Assembly (NCBI GenBank): GCA_011009095.1
Contig: VTPC01090599.1
Coordinates: 379,662-443,661, forward strand
Source of the DNA: Ignelater luminosus
Taxonomy: Eukaryota > Arthropoda > Insecta > Coleoptera > Elateridae
DNA: 64,000 nt
Direction: 5' to 3'
Part shown: positions 48,749 through 59,535 of the stretch, one piece after another
Layout: every line of letters starts with the position of its first letter
How positions within the stretch are numbered: the first letter of the stretch is position 1
Translations under genes and position numbers: made by a program
The notes under the pieces: generated by a model
What the model was told of the DNA's origin: nothing
Database searches by the model: none
What the model saw: only the letters and a program-made list of their open reading frames with translations

Positions 48749-49688
48749 CCCTTATCCGGCCAACGTATTTTATTTACGTTACCGGGCAAGGTAGGTCCAG
48801 TGGACCGGCCTTTGCATTAAAAAGTTTGTATGGTACTTTTTGTCAGGATTGCGTACACGGGTAATTAAGTAAGATAAAAACAATTATTATTTAAGATTAC
48901 TAGAAGTAAATGTCTTCCCTGGTTCGATATAATTTTGCAAAATCGTATAATCTAATTTACCTAGAACGGCACCAGAGACTCAAAAATCATATTTTTGTAT
49001 TGGGTTATCTTCATTTCTGTATAATTTTTCTACAAAGTCATATATTTTATAGCTTGTACGTGAGTTTTGCTAAATTCATGTCTTCTTTCATTTGGCATAA
49101 TATTATAAAACTTTTAAAACCTAAAAATATAATGTAATTTACCTAAAAGGGCAGCAGAAGCACAATAAAAGGTATCAATTAGCCTTTCATTTTGATTTAA
49201 TACTACCAGACATACAAAAAACCTTTTCAAAATTATTTTAAAAACTCTCAACGTTTGAGATTTTTATAAGGGGTGAGTTATTTTTGTATTTCAGTACATT
49301 GACATCTAAAAAAATATCAATTCGGAAGATTTCATAATTTTGTATTCTACAATATTCATAAAACCATAAACCATCGTAATTACCACTAATATTGTCATTT
49401 GAAACTTACAATAACAAAAGATAAACATAATTTACAAAGAACTCTTTAGTATTAATAGAAATGTAAGCAGGGTCCAATGGACCCACCTTGCCCGGTTATT
49501 TAATAATCAACTTAAAAATTTTTTTCATCTACTAAATATAAATTAAAATATTTGACTAGCTGATAACATTCTACCTAAGGTATTCTTAGAAGTCATAAGG
49601 ACTAATTACCCTAAGACAAATATTTTAGAAAATATGACAAAGTAAAATGGACGCCGTGTCCATTAGACCCACCTTGACCGGATAATGG
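48749..49688. mobile_element. piggyBac-like MITE (about 940 bp)
   Basis: Flanked by ttaa on both sides (48745-48748 and 49689-49692), the target-site preference of piggyBac. The left tip cccttatccggccaa and the reverse complement of the right tip, ccattatccggtcaa, match at 13 of 15 positions. Inside the ends are further inverted copies of ccgggcaaggt with ggtccagtggacc (48781-48806) and gggtccaatggaccc then accttgcccgg (49470-49497), and one more at 49654-49677. No transposase is present; the one open frame, 48910-49137, has no domain. It is therefore a non-autonomous element. Confidence 0.75.
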
Positions 49689-49692
49689 TTAA

Positions 49693-52600
49693 GTATAAAG
49701 ACACCGATAAAGAAGGACGTAAACGCTCAATCGAAAATAAAAATACGAAACTTAAAGAATGCGAAGGAAGCCAGTATAACTTGAGTCAACCTTGGGGAAG
49801 GGAAGATCCTACAATACAAGTTGAACTTTTGCTAACTATGATCACGATCAAATTGGATGATAGTAAGTTCATTAAAGATTATGTAAAGAAGACTCTAACG
49901 ATAGCACATAGTACTTAAATTGCCCGGGATCCTATACCAAAATGATGTTTTCGTTAAACTAGTTTTACCTGAAGATTAATTATTGATATGAAAATTACAG
50001 TGACGTAGTATAAATTTAATTTTTAACATAAACTAATTCATTGAAAAAATGTTTATGAACGATACATTTTAAAATCAACACCTTCATCATCTTCTTAGGT
50101 TGAATCTAACAGAAGATTAAGTTCTAGATCTTTTAAGACTTTAGAGAATTTCTGCCCAGTTTTGTTTTATTAGACTTTTTATAACCGTTGATAAATAGAA
50201 ACCTGGCCAAAGAAAAAGCAATGTCATTAGGTTCTTATTAATATCGAAATATTCTTAAATTAGATTCAAGTTGAAATATTTGTAAATTACAAAATATTTA
50301 ATAAAAAACTTACTGTTTAAACACATCTTATGGAGAATAAATAAATAAGAAGGAGAAGGATATACCTAATACAAGCGAGTTGCATAACTAACGCTTCCCT
50401 TCAGTTTTTTTCATAGTCCTTTCCATTCCAGATACCTAGTATACATTTCACTGCTCTAAGACAATCTTTTAAAATTTCAAATATTTCTTTGACTTGATTT
50501 TTTTGTTGCTCTCACGGTCTGTAAATAAAGTGAAATGTCGACCGAAAAACAAAGGAAATAATAGTGCTCTTGTAAAAAATGAATATCATTTGACAGAGCA
50601 ATCAGGGGTAGATAAAACTTACTTACACAGATAATTGAATCGAAAGATGTACAAAGGATTCGTTTTTGTAAAAAAAATGCAACAAAAAAAGTAAAAAGGT
50701 TTGAAACAGTGGAGCTTGCCCATAGCTTGCAATACGGGAAGTTTCACTTATTTAGTATTCTAATAAGACACTTGACACTCACATTCGTATGAGAACTAAA
50801 GGAAACTACTTAGAAGCACAGCCCACGCCCACAAAGTAAAGATTCGCAGTAAATTAACGGTATTAAATATTTTTTACGAGTTTGAACTTCAGTAACAACC
50901 TTAATCCTTTGTATATCTCTGACGTTAACGTTTTTATATTAAAGAAACGTACTATTTTTAGTTCTAGTAAACGAAATAGCAAACTTCAAAACCCAGGTTT
51001 TTGATTTTTGAACATGGGTCGTGACACTGTGCGTCGATAGGACGGTAACTGATGAATAACATTTTAACCATTGTAACCAGTGTAACTATTACGGACACTT
51101 TGCGCTTAATTGCAAGATAAAAACTAAATAAAAGAAGTTGAAAAAAGGACAAAAATGGCAACTGAGCTTTCTAACTACTTGGCAACGGACGTTATCAGTG
51201 AATGTCAGTAATTTGCCAGTGAAGAACAGTTTTATTGCAGATCTAGATGCTTCTATCCATATATGCAATGATTTGACAATTCGTCAGGATACTCGTATGT
51301 CCGAAACTCAACCCTATAAAGTGACTATCTTATATAACAGAACAATCCCAAATAAAGTCAGTTTCCATCAGAAAATCGAATAAAGTTTCAGAGCACAATC
51401 AGGTTTTGTACGTACCTCTACAATGTGTTTTACTGTCAGAAAGAACTTTCTAATGCAGATAGAAATCTGATAGTGACTTAAACAAGTTAGATATACCTGA
51501 TCGTAATTTCACTCAGAAAATGACAGTTATTGTTTATCAAACGCTAATATACAGCACAGACATCTAGCGCATATTAGTCATAAGGTACTTCTATATTTTA
51601 TGAAACCAAAAGACTAAGTTCATGAGAAGCTGATTTTCAAGCATTTTGTGGGATATCGGGCAGCCAAAAAAATGTGGTTTTAAGAACACGCGTGATAAAG
51701 AGTATTGCAACCATAGGATATCGACTTTGTTTTCAAACAATCTTTAGATTACCAAACAACCAAGTGTGTATTTAACATAAACATCTGATCAAGTAAGAAA
51801 CCAAATCCAAGACACTGCCTGGTTTAAGCTGTAAAGTACTTAAGCACAAAACCACAAAACCTGTAGACTTTACTTACCGTGCACGGGAAAAGTCACAATA
51901 TCAAGAAAAGCATTATTCTTGGAATTTGAACAAGGAAGTTTATATTTAGCAAAGATGAATTAATAACAGCTGAAAACTGAGGGAGAATAGTCCAGCCCGG
52001 TTTTGAGCGAGACTTCGTCTTTAGTGTATCTTTCAGAATCTTTTAAATTCCCGAATGCTAAGAATAGGAACTCAGATTATCCACTCCGCGCTCTACCAAC
52101 GTTCTTAGCTAAGGAAATTCCACGATGAGGAGAAAAAGACAGATAAAATCCAAAGACCTTAGAAAACTACATCATTACACAACCCTTAAAGATCCAATTT
52201 CGATGTAAGAAGCACTGACAAGATACAGCAATCACAAACAATGGAAGCCGAGTACTAGGCCTTGATAATCAATCAAGCTTGAAAATTAACAGAACTGCTT
52301 GCCAAAACGAAGTCAGTAAATTACATACAAATGATGTATCCGAGAAGGTAATGCAACATAAGCTTGCCTTGTTGTAAAGGGAGGTTCACAGAAGAAGGGC
52401 ATTAACTACCAATTTAATTTAAACATTGATCCGAATTATGAGATGTCTATGCTGCAGCTACTACTTATGATTTCCTGATAAAATCTGCAGATTGAAAAAA
52501 ATATCTATAGGTCCAGAAACACAGTTGAGCTTATTACAAAATTAAAATTTCTGGCGCACTCATTTCTGTAGTTTCTGATCATATTCAGCAGTAGCCCAAA

Positions 52601-52930
52601 CTACAAAAATAAGCTAATGCGACAACTACTGCAGAAGTTCAACGTGAAATGCTTTGAAGAAATAGAACATTTTCTCGTAATTAGGATAATTCGTCACAGA
52701 AGAAATAATAAAGCCTTTATCAAAATTATATCATTAAAGGAGAATTGACCAAGAGATTGTCACCAACTTTACATGAAGTCGACAAAATATTCCGAATGCC
52801 ACATCAGAAAGCGATTGTGAACCTGCTATTTGTCAGCTAAGTCTCGTGACCTGACATTTGCTATGCAGTAAACAGTATCTGTCGCTTCAACGTCAATCCT
52901 TTGGAATGCTGTAAGGGTGATCCTTAATAG
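49693..52930 (+). pseudogene. Copia-type retrotransposon polyprotein relic
   Basis: Pieces of a Ty1/copia polyprotein in the usual order. Gag at 49790-49920 has VELLLTMITIKLDDSKFIKD and KTLTIAHS. After about 1 kb without similarity, a CCHC zinc knuckle at 51072-51113 reads CNQCNYYGHFALNC. Next is a protease with FIADLDASIHICND near 51230, where the family has DSGAS-like residues and this copy has lost them. GAG-pre-integrase follows with QHRHLAHISHKVLLYFMKPK (51552-51615), then the end of integrase with TGKVTISRKALFLEFEQ (51885-51935). RT has LVVKGGSQKKGINYQFNL and YEMSMLQLLLMIS (52368-52480), then EEIEHFLVIRIIRHRR near 52657. The end of RT reads AIVNLLFVS then PDICYAVNSICRFNVNPLE (52810-52910). 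Stops and frame changes are dense. Similarity ends near 52930, next to the following element. No LTRs found. Confidence 0.75.
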
Positions 52931-52984
52931 ATCCCAATAGATTTATTAATTAACTTATTCTTCTTTTTCCTTTTTTTAGGCCTT

Positions 52985-54330
52985 AGGCCTGTTATTTTTC
53001 GTCTGTCTCTTTAAAATGTGTTCCTAAGACGAGGATGTTCAGCTATCAGCTCATCTTTTTGGTGGTCTTCCTGGTGGTCTTCTTGTGTTAGGTTTATTAT
53101 CTCTTGTTATTTTGACTATTCCATTAGCTGTTGTTCTTCACTGAGTTCATATGTTTCTTCAATCGTTGTTTTCAGGATGCTAGTTAAGGTTTTCATTACT
53201 GAGCTTAGTAGGGTTATTCCTCTATAGTTTACTGGGTTTCTCATTTTTCCTTTTTTGAATATAGGGATCGTTACACTTGTTTTTCAGCTGTTAGGGATTG
53301 TTTCCTTTTCCATTATTATTTAATATAGTTTTGTTAGCTCTATTGTAAGTTATGTTCCTAGCTCGTTATTGATTTTGTCCTTTCCTGGTACTTGCCTGTT
53401 TTGTAATTTTCTAATTGCCGCTTTTACTTGTGTTTCTTCTATTGTAATAGTTGGTTCTTGAATTTGCCCTTCTGGTATGGTTACTTGTTCTTCTGATTTT
53501 TTTTCGTTTAATTCGGCATTTTCCTGTAGGTGCAATCCTTTAAAGTATTGAACCCATGTTTGTTTGCCTATAATTTATGTTTCTACGTTTTAACGCTCCA
53601 TCTGGATCTTTCTCCATGTCCTTCGTGAAGTTGTTCCAGTATTCCTTTTTAAGTTGTCGTATGTTTGCGTTGATTCGGTTTCTTGTTTGGATGTATCTTG
53701 ACTTCATTTCGTCTATTCTATATCGCTGTTGATGTGTTTAAGATATACTTCCCTTTTTTCTCTTGCTAGATTTTTTATTTCTTGTGTAAACAAGGGTTTC
53801 TTATTATTTTGTTTGTTAATATTTATCTTCCGTTTTCTAAGTGTTTCATTAACTGATTCTGTGATATTTGTTTCTATTTTTTGCCAAGCTTCTTCTACTG
53901 TGTCATTTTCCTCTATCTGATTATTGAATATTTTCTGTGCTAGTCGATTTTTGTAAAGGTTTTTCGTTAAATCATCTGAAATAGATTCTATGTTGAGCTT
54001 TTCTATGAATTCTGCTGGTAATTTTCGCTTTTTTTGTATTGATAACCTTATTTTACCGAGAACAAGGCGATGATCTGTTCCTATGCTTGCTGACGTTAGT
54101 GCTCTGATGTCTAACATCTGCATTGGATGAACGGATCTGTTTGTTACTATGTAGTCTATTATGGATGTTTGTCCTCTTGTATTTGTCCCGGTTATTTTGT
54201 GTTGTGGTTTATGAGGAAAGAATGTATTGTTTATCCGTAACTTATTGTTTGCGCATAATTCTATGAGCATGCCTCCGTTACTGTTAATATGATCTTCATT
54301 GAATTGATTCATTACGGAGGGAACGCCTTT
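52985..54330 (-). pseudogene. Non-LTR retrotransposon relic (endonuclease end plus RT start)
   Basis: Read on the - strand. The open frame 53713-54312 holds the end of an AP-type endonuclease and the linker to RT: LIELCANNKLRINNTFFPHK, GQTSIIDYIVTNR, and IGTDHRLVLGKIRLSIQKKR, where the catalytic-type motif TDHRL is intact. Further down are MKSRYIQTRNRINANIRQLK (53650-53710), a connector with TIEETQVKAAIRKLQNRQVP (53385-53440), and the RT fingers with NPVNYRGITLLSS near 53230. The RT palm is missing because the relic ends near 52985, against the Copia relic. The N-terminal endonuclease half is also missing: similarity begins near 54330. Clade likely RTE-like, not determined. It differs from the element at 57705-62420. 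Confidence 0.75.
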
Positions 54331-54539
54331 AGGTGGTCATAATAATTTGTCTATAATGTAAGTGTTGATCATTCTTCTCTATATTTGCAGAGATAATTTT
54401 ACGCGGAAAACATTTTGAAAAATTGAACTTGCTGTTTATTATAACAACTTAAAGTTTTTCGAAAAACTTTTGCGACATATGTTAGCAGGACTTGGAAATG
54501 TCTTGGTATGTCAGTAGGATAGCTTGAGAAGGTACGTAA

Positions 54540-54615
54540 TTTTTACATAATACTCAACCGGGGATCGAACCCTGATCCGACCATCTATAGACTGAGTGCC
54601 ACTACTACTCCTTGT
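54540..54615 (-). repeat. tRNA-derived SINE head or tRNA-like fragment
   Basis: Read on the - strand, ggttcgatccc (54561-54571) is a perfect RNA polymerase III B box, preceded by an A-box-like tggcactcag (54592-54601) at short spacing. The acceptor and anticodon arms do not fold into a normal tRNA, so I read it as the head of a tRNA-derived SINE. It lies about 200 bases outside the 5' end of the non-LTR relic. No poly-A tail or target duplication was identified. Confidence 0.45.
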
Positions 54616-57600
54616 GGATAGCAGCATTATTACCTTGCTGAAAAACCCGAGTTTCACCATAAGCCTTTTTCCTACGTGCGTTCAGTTACACACATCTAAA
54701 TTAAATGTAGATAAGAATATTTGCTATCATGTAAGCCATACAAGTCCCACTTCTTCATCTTGTGAAAATAACTTCTTTCCGTTTCTTGGCTTAGCTAGTA
54801 GCAATACTTGTAAGTTTTATTCTTAGTTTGTGTGTGTTTACACTAGGATCGGAGTTTAGCGAAAGTATAGAACAGCAATCTTCCTTAGTAAAGCAATTCG
54901 AACAGAATCAGACGTTATAATATGTTACAAAATGATTTTGTTTAATTTTACGTAATTTAAAAACTGGATTTTTATGTAAACCTGCATAAGTTTTCTTTGG
55001 TTTTTGATGAAGTTAGCTCCTCTCACAGAAATGCTGATCCTAGTATCAGGTTTTGTATTGAGTGTAGAATTGTACCTATTTCAATCATCAACGAATCTCT
55101 GAACATCAGTTTCTCGGTAAGCACAATTTAGATGTAAAATCAAATCAAGTCCAGATAATACCATGCAAGAAAGAAAAGAAAATAATATTTACTGACTTGA
55201 AGACTTGATTAAATGATTTTTAAAAATACATCTAAAGCTTATTCTTTCATCTTTTTCAGCCGTATTATTCATCTTCCACGATAATCAACTGAGCCACTCC
55301 GGTCCAAAGATCGTATTTGAGTAGAGTATCTACTACAAATTACAAAGAAAGCTTAATGTATTACATAAGTAGTATGTAATTGAGAATTTTATTTCTTATC
55401 CATTATTCATTATAATAGCTTGCTTAGAATAAATTATTCTTTATGAAGAATACTAGTAAACTACAACAAGCTTCAGAAAATAAGGAGCAGAAAATAAGAA
55501 GCAGAAGAATTATTTATTTCGTTATTATTTGTTTCTGAAACAATTTTTTTGTCGAATTGATCAATGTCTACCTATAACAATTGTTGATAGTTCAGTACGA
55601 AGGGACCTTAGAGTTTGTTAGCATCATTTAACTTCTTCAAAAAGAAAAAGGAAAACTACGTTTATAACATCAACAAAAAAGCAAATAAATAAAAACATCT
55701 ACTTTTATTGACATTTTACTTTATATTCCACGATTTTGCAGGTACGTCCCTAGAGATTCCAACAAGTGGGTTTATGTTTACTAACAAAAATATCTTGAGG
55801 TTGAGAATTTTCTCCCAAATTTAAAAATATAAATAATTACAGTCGCACTTTTTTAAAATTTCAATTTATTCTTAATCTCAAAGTTCCTACAGAACGTCTT
55901 TCCAATTTTTTGTAGTACGCAACCCAAGATAAACTTATTAACTTTATTATGCACATTCTTTTAATAAACCCATGCAGACTTCAAGTTATAAATAGTAATG
56001 TTAATAGCGAATATTCTTTATTAACTCTTTACCACTGCAATTCTGAACTAAAGTGCCCTTGTAATGTTATTAAACTACTGCTTATAATACCGAGGAGCAA
56101 CGCAGGTAATCTTCCCCGTGTCGTAGTGGTCTTAATGTTATTCATGCACTCATTGCGGTCTTGGTAATTATGTTTCTCCCTCAATTTCTGTCCTTAAGTT
56201 TATCTTAACGATTCCTATAAAAACATTTGGCCTCTACTGATTTACTTATTAATTTGTTTCTTTTTTCCCTCTTTCTTAAAGTGTTCTTGGCAGAATTATT
56301 TAGAAAACCGTAATCTAGAATAATTATCGTCATTCGGCTTAATTGGTGTTCTACATAAAAGAGTACGGAATTCTATGTTGAAATTGATAAGAATAAATGT
56401 CCAGAATCTAGATTATTTGTAGTATTATAGGTTTGACAAAATGACAAAATGTGTTATTAACCGCAAAAGAATTATTCAATTTGTAATAATCAGTCAGTGT
56501 CAATATGTCAAATATACCTAATTCATACAACTACGTACGTATCTCATGCGAGTTGATTAAGATCACATTCGGTTTCATTATTATCCTGTAAAATCTTCTC
56601 TTTTATTTTTAGGCTAAGAATGTCTAAAATATGTATAAAAAATTCTTCAAGTTCAACTTGGTTGCTTTGAAACTGCTACAGATATCAAGTTATTTTTTTA
56701 ATGGCTCTTTTAACATCTGATGACATGATTCTATAAAAACAGAGTTAATTCTTGGTAATACTCGGAAAACGCCAGCCCTTCTTTCAAATACAAACGTATA
56801 TTGGGATGAACATGTTGTTATATTAATTGTAGGCTAATCTTATAATTGGATTTTTTTGTTTAGCTGTTGGTTTTAAATTCTACATTTATAGTATGTATCT
56901 TCGAACAAAATAAATATGTAGATTAGTTTGGTCTAAAATCAAGTACTCTCATTGAAGTATTCTGTTGTGTCAATTTTAGTCTTCTTTGTTTCAGATTGGA
57001 GACCTTACAAAAACATTTATTAGAGAAGTAACAAAGCTTCTTACATTTTACCCTCAATGTTAATGGATTAAATCTATATCTTCTTTACCATTCTTTGCTT
57101 TTCAGTTTCCATTGACGTGTACTGTGCTGCTACCTCACCTCCTCGATATGTAGTGTTTTAGAGAAACCTTGTCTACCCAGAAATTCGTCAAAATAAATTT
57201 TAAAAAATTAACCAAACAATCGATTTTGATAAAATAATTATTCATGCCCCAAACTCCACCTCCGTGTGTTCTGCAACAACAAACCACAACTCCGTTTCCC
57301 TACACAACCATCTAAATTTTCTCAAAATCTATAAACTAGTTTTATAGAAATAACCTTTTGAATTTTCAAATTTATGAATGCACACAGAATCATAATAATT
57401 AACATTTCGTGACAATTCTCTTCCAGACTCAATACTAAATAGTTTACGTTATTGTTGGAAACTTAGTTCCCCTTCTAGAAGATTGTTACTATTTTTCAGA
57501 ATTCCGGTAACCATCTGCTATAACAAATGTAAATGAGTATCTCCTTCGAGGATGTCCTAAATGATTCAATAAAGTGGTTTAATTTTCCTAATTTGAAAGT

Positions 57601-57704
57601 TCAAGAAAAGCTTTGAGAAAAGACCTTATTAAACAATGTTTCACTTGCCTCTCGTACCATTTAAAGTTTTTATGGAGCTTCTTGGTAATCCTTTTATTAT
57701 TAGT
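54616..57704. other. AT-rich stretch without a recognised gene
   Basis: No domain, tRNA or element terminus was recognised on either strand. The open frames at 54596-54826 and 55949-56167 show no similarity that I know. Confidence 0.45.
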
Positions 57705-58162
57705 CTAGAGACAAATAATAACAAGACATTAAAAGAGAAATTGGGAAATTTCATAAAAAGACATTTACAAGTTAAAGTTAACCTAAGAAATGCAAAAAAA
57801 TAGGGGATAAGATAGGAGTCATAGAAACAGAAGACCTACCAGACAAAATAAATGTACTACTCAAGAATAAAAATAAACTTGAAGATATTACACAATATAA
57901 GGTATACATTGTAACGGTCTTTTTGTGGTTATTAGCCCGCCACATTATAAACTGTACGGTAAATCATCTTTCTTCCGTGTGAGACACCCGGTATTTACTA
58001 AAGTTCCTTTGACAATTGATATACGCTTCCAAATTCTGGGAGAATGCAACACGCAGGCAGGATAGAAACATTCGACACGTGAGAGTGTGTGGTGATCTTC
58101 ACCTAAGAATTGCGAAGAAGGTTTTCTCGTTGTTGTTTGAAAACCCTTTTTTAAAAAAGGGG

Positions 58163-58230
58163 GTAGGTTAATTATCTTTTCTTTCATCTCTTACGGGTTC
58201 GTTACTAATGATGGTCTCTTTTGTCTCCAG
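58163..58230 (+). promoter_or_regulatory. Intron-like GTAGGT...CAG unit in insert A
   Basis: Follows ggggg and runs from gtaggttaattatc to the pyrimidine-rich tctcttttgtctccag, 68 nt. It corresponds in position and ends to the unit at 45528-45593 of insert B. Splicing has not been shown. Confidence 0.35.
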
Positions 58231-59474
58231 TTTTCTTATTTGGTTGTGAAAATACGAGTAATTTCCCAAAAATAAAAGTTGCACCCGAGTTGCCCTGCGT
58301 GCTTTTCAAGAAGAAGGGTTAAATTTAATTGGATCTGGCTGTAGCAGTGAATGCTGGGAACAATTCAGTTTCACCGTCATCCATACGCAGAATATTATGG
58401 GAATCTATTCTGGCAGTGGGCTGTCAACCCAATTTGAGAATCTCTCCGGCTCCTCGTTAGCGAATAGTTTAATTTAGTTAAATTTGGTTATTTTTTAATC
58501 CATTACAAAATTTATCTTTGCTTAGTAAAAAAAAAATTAGAGTAACCTCATCAGATTTATTAAGGATCTTTTATTTAAAAAAAAAGAAAGAAAAGCTCCC
58601 TTTAATTCAATTTTCTTGTTGACCTTTATTTTTTTTGTTCCTATCATTTAAAGTTTTGATAAATGCACAATTCGGATGTAATTGATGATTATTTATTTTG
58701 TGTTTCCAGTTTTTATAATTCTTTCTTTCAGCAAGCAATTTCGATCGAAAGCTGCTTCCTGCATTTTGTGGTAAGACTGATTCATTCCTTCAATTATTAT
58801 CCGATTGTTAATTTTAAGTTGTTTTTTTGTTTATTAAATTTCAGTACACCTAAATAATTTCAAGTTCTTTTTTAGACTTCTCATTTAATTAAATTTTCCT
58901 TTCAATTTTTTTTAATTTTGCGATATCGGAGTTTGTTTCTTGCAGTACTCCGATGTGTTAAATTTTTCCTTTTGCCTTGAAACAACTTGAGATTATTTGT
59001 TGTGTGTGAGTACAGATAACCTGGTTTATACTTTTATATTTTACTTTGATAATTTTTGTGTCATATATTTTTGCTAATATTTTCTTATTTTTTAATGTTG
59101 CTTTGCATTTGGTTTATTCATTTTCCTGTTTGCAATTTTTTAAAAAAATAAGGATCCTGTATTCTAAATTTTGTTTCAAATTTTGTAACTACGGTTACTT
59201 CTAGTAGTTTTTTTATTCATAATCTATTTATTGTTTTAAATTCCTATAATTTTTTTGTATTTTAAGTATAAACTTATCGATCATTATTCCATTTAATCTT
59301 GTTTCCATTGAAATCTGTTTTACTGGTTACTTCAAAAATAAACCTTTACTTTGTAATTTTTACCATCCTTGTTTATTTCAATATACGTATTTGGTAAACT
59401 AATATCAGGTGTTTTATTGTAAGTATAATCTTAGCCGTCCCGCACCCAAAGCCTACCCCCTGAGTTTAGCTGGC

Positions 59475-59535
59475 CTAGGACCTTGAGATCCTAGTTGTTA
59501 GTCATATTATTACTGTAACGCAGGTTTACGTTACA
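59475..59535 (+). repeat. Two hairpins at the end of insert A
   Basis: ctagga, 8 bases, tcctag (59475-59494), and tgtaacg, caggttta, cgttaca (59514-59535). They occupy the same places as the second and third hairpins of insert B. One stem pair differs as T-A here against G-C there, so pairing is kept while the sequence changes. Confidence 0.65.

Larger units (their letters stand above)
57910..59535 (+). mobile_element. Solo-LTR-like insert A (1626 bp)
   Basis: Begins tgtaacgg and ends cgttaca, with the 4-bp direct repeat acat on both sides (57906-57909 and 59536-59539). It lies inside ORF1 of the surrounding non-LTR element. If the insert and one acat are ignored, the host frame reads on through the site as KVYIKSDLTKNQ, which confirms the boundaries. 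No coding domain was recognised inside. It shares the end sequence (tattgtaagtata, tgag.ttag, then paired hairpins) and a gtggtaaga-type site with insert B, but the two are well diverged. A non-autonomous DNA transposon with 7-bp inverted tips is an alternative to a solo LTR. Confidence 0.75.

Noticed and set aside
53018..53227. Cys- and Ser-rich open frame on the + strand
   Set aside because: It is the reverse-strand shadow of the non-LTR RT relic, which is recognised on the - strand by NPVNYRGITLLSS.
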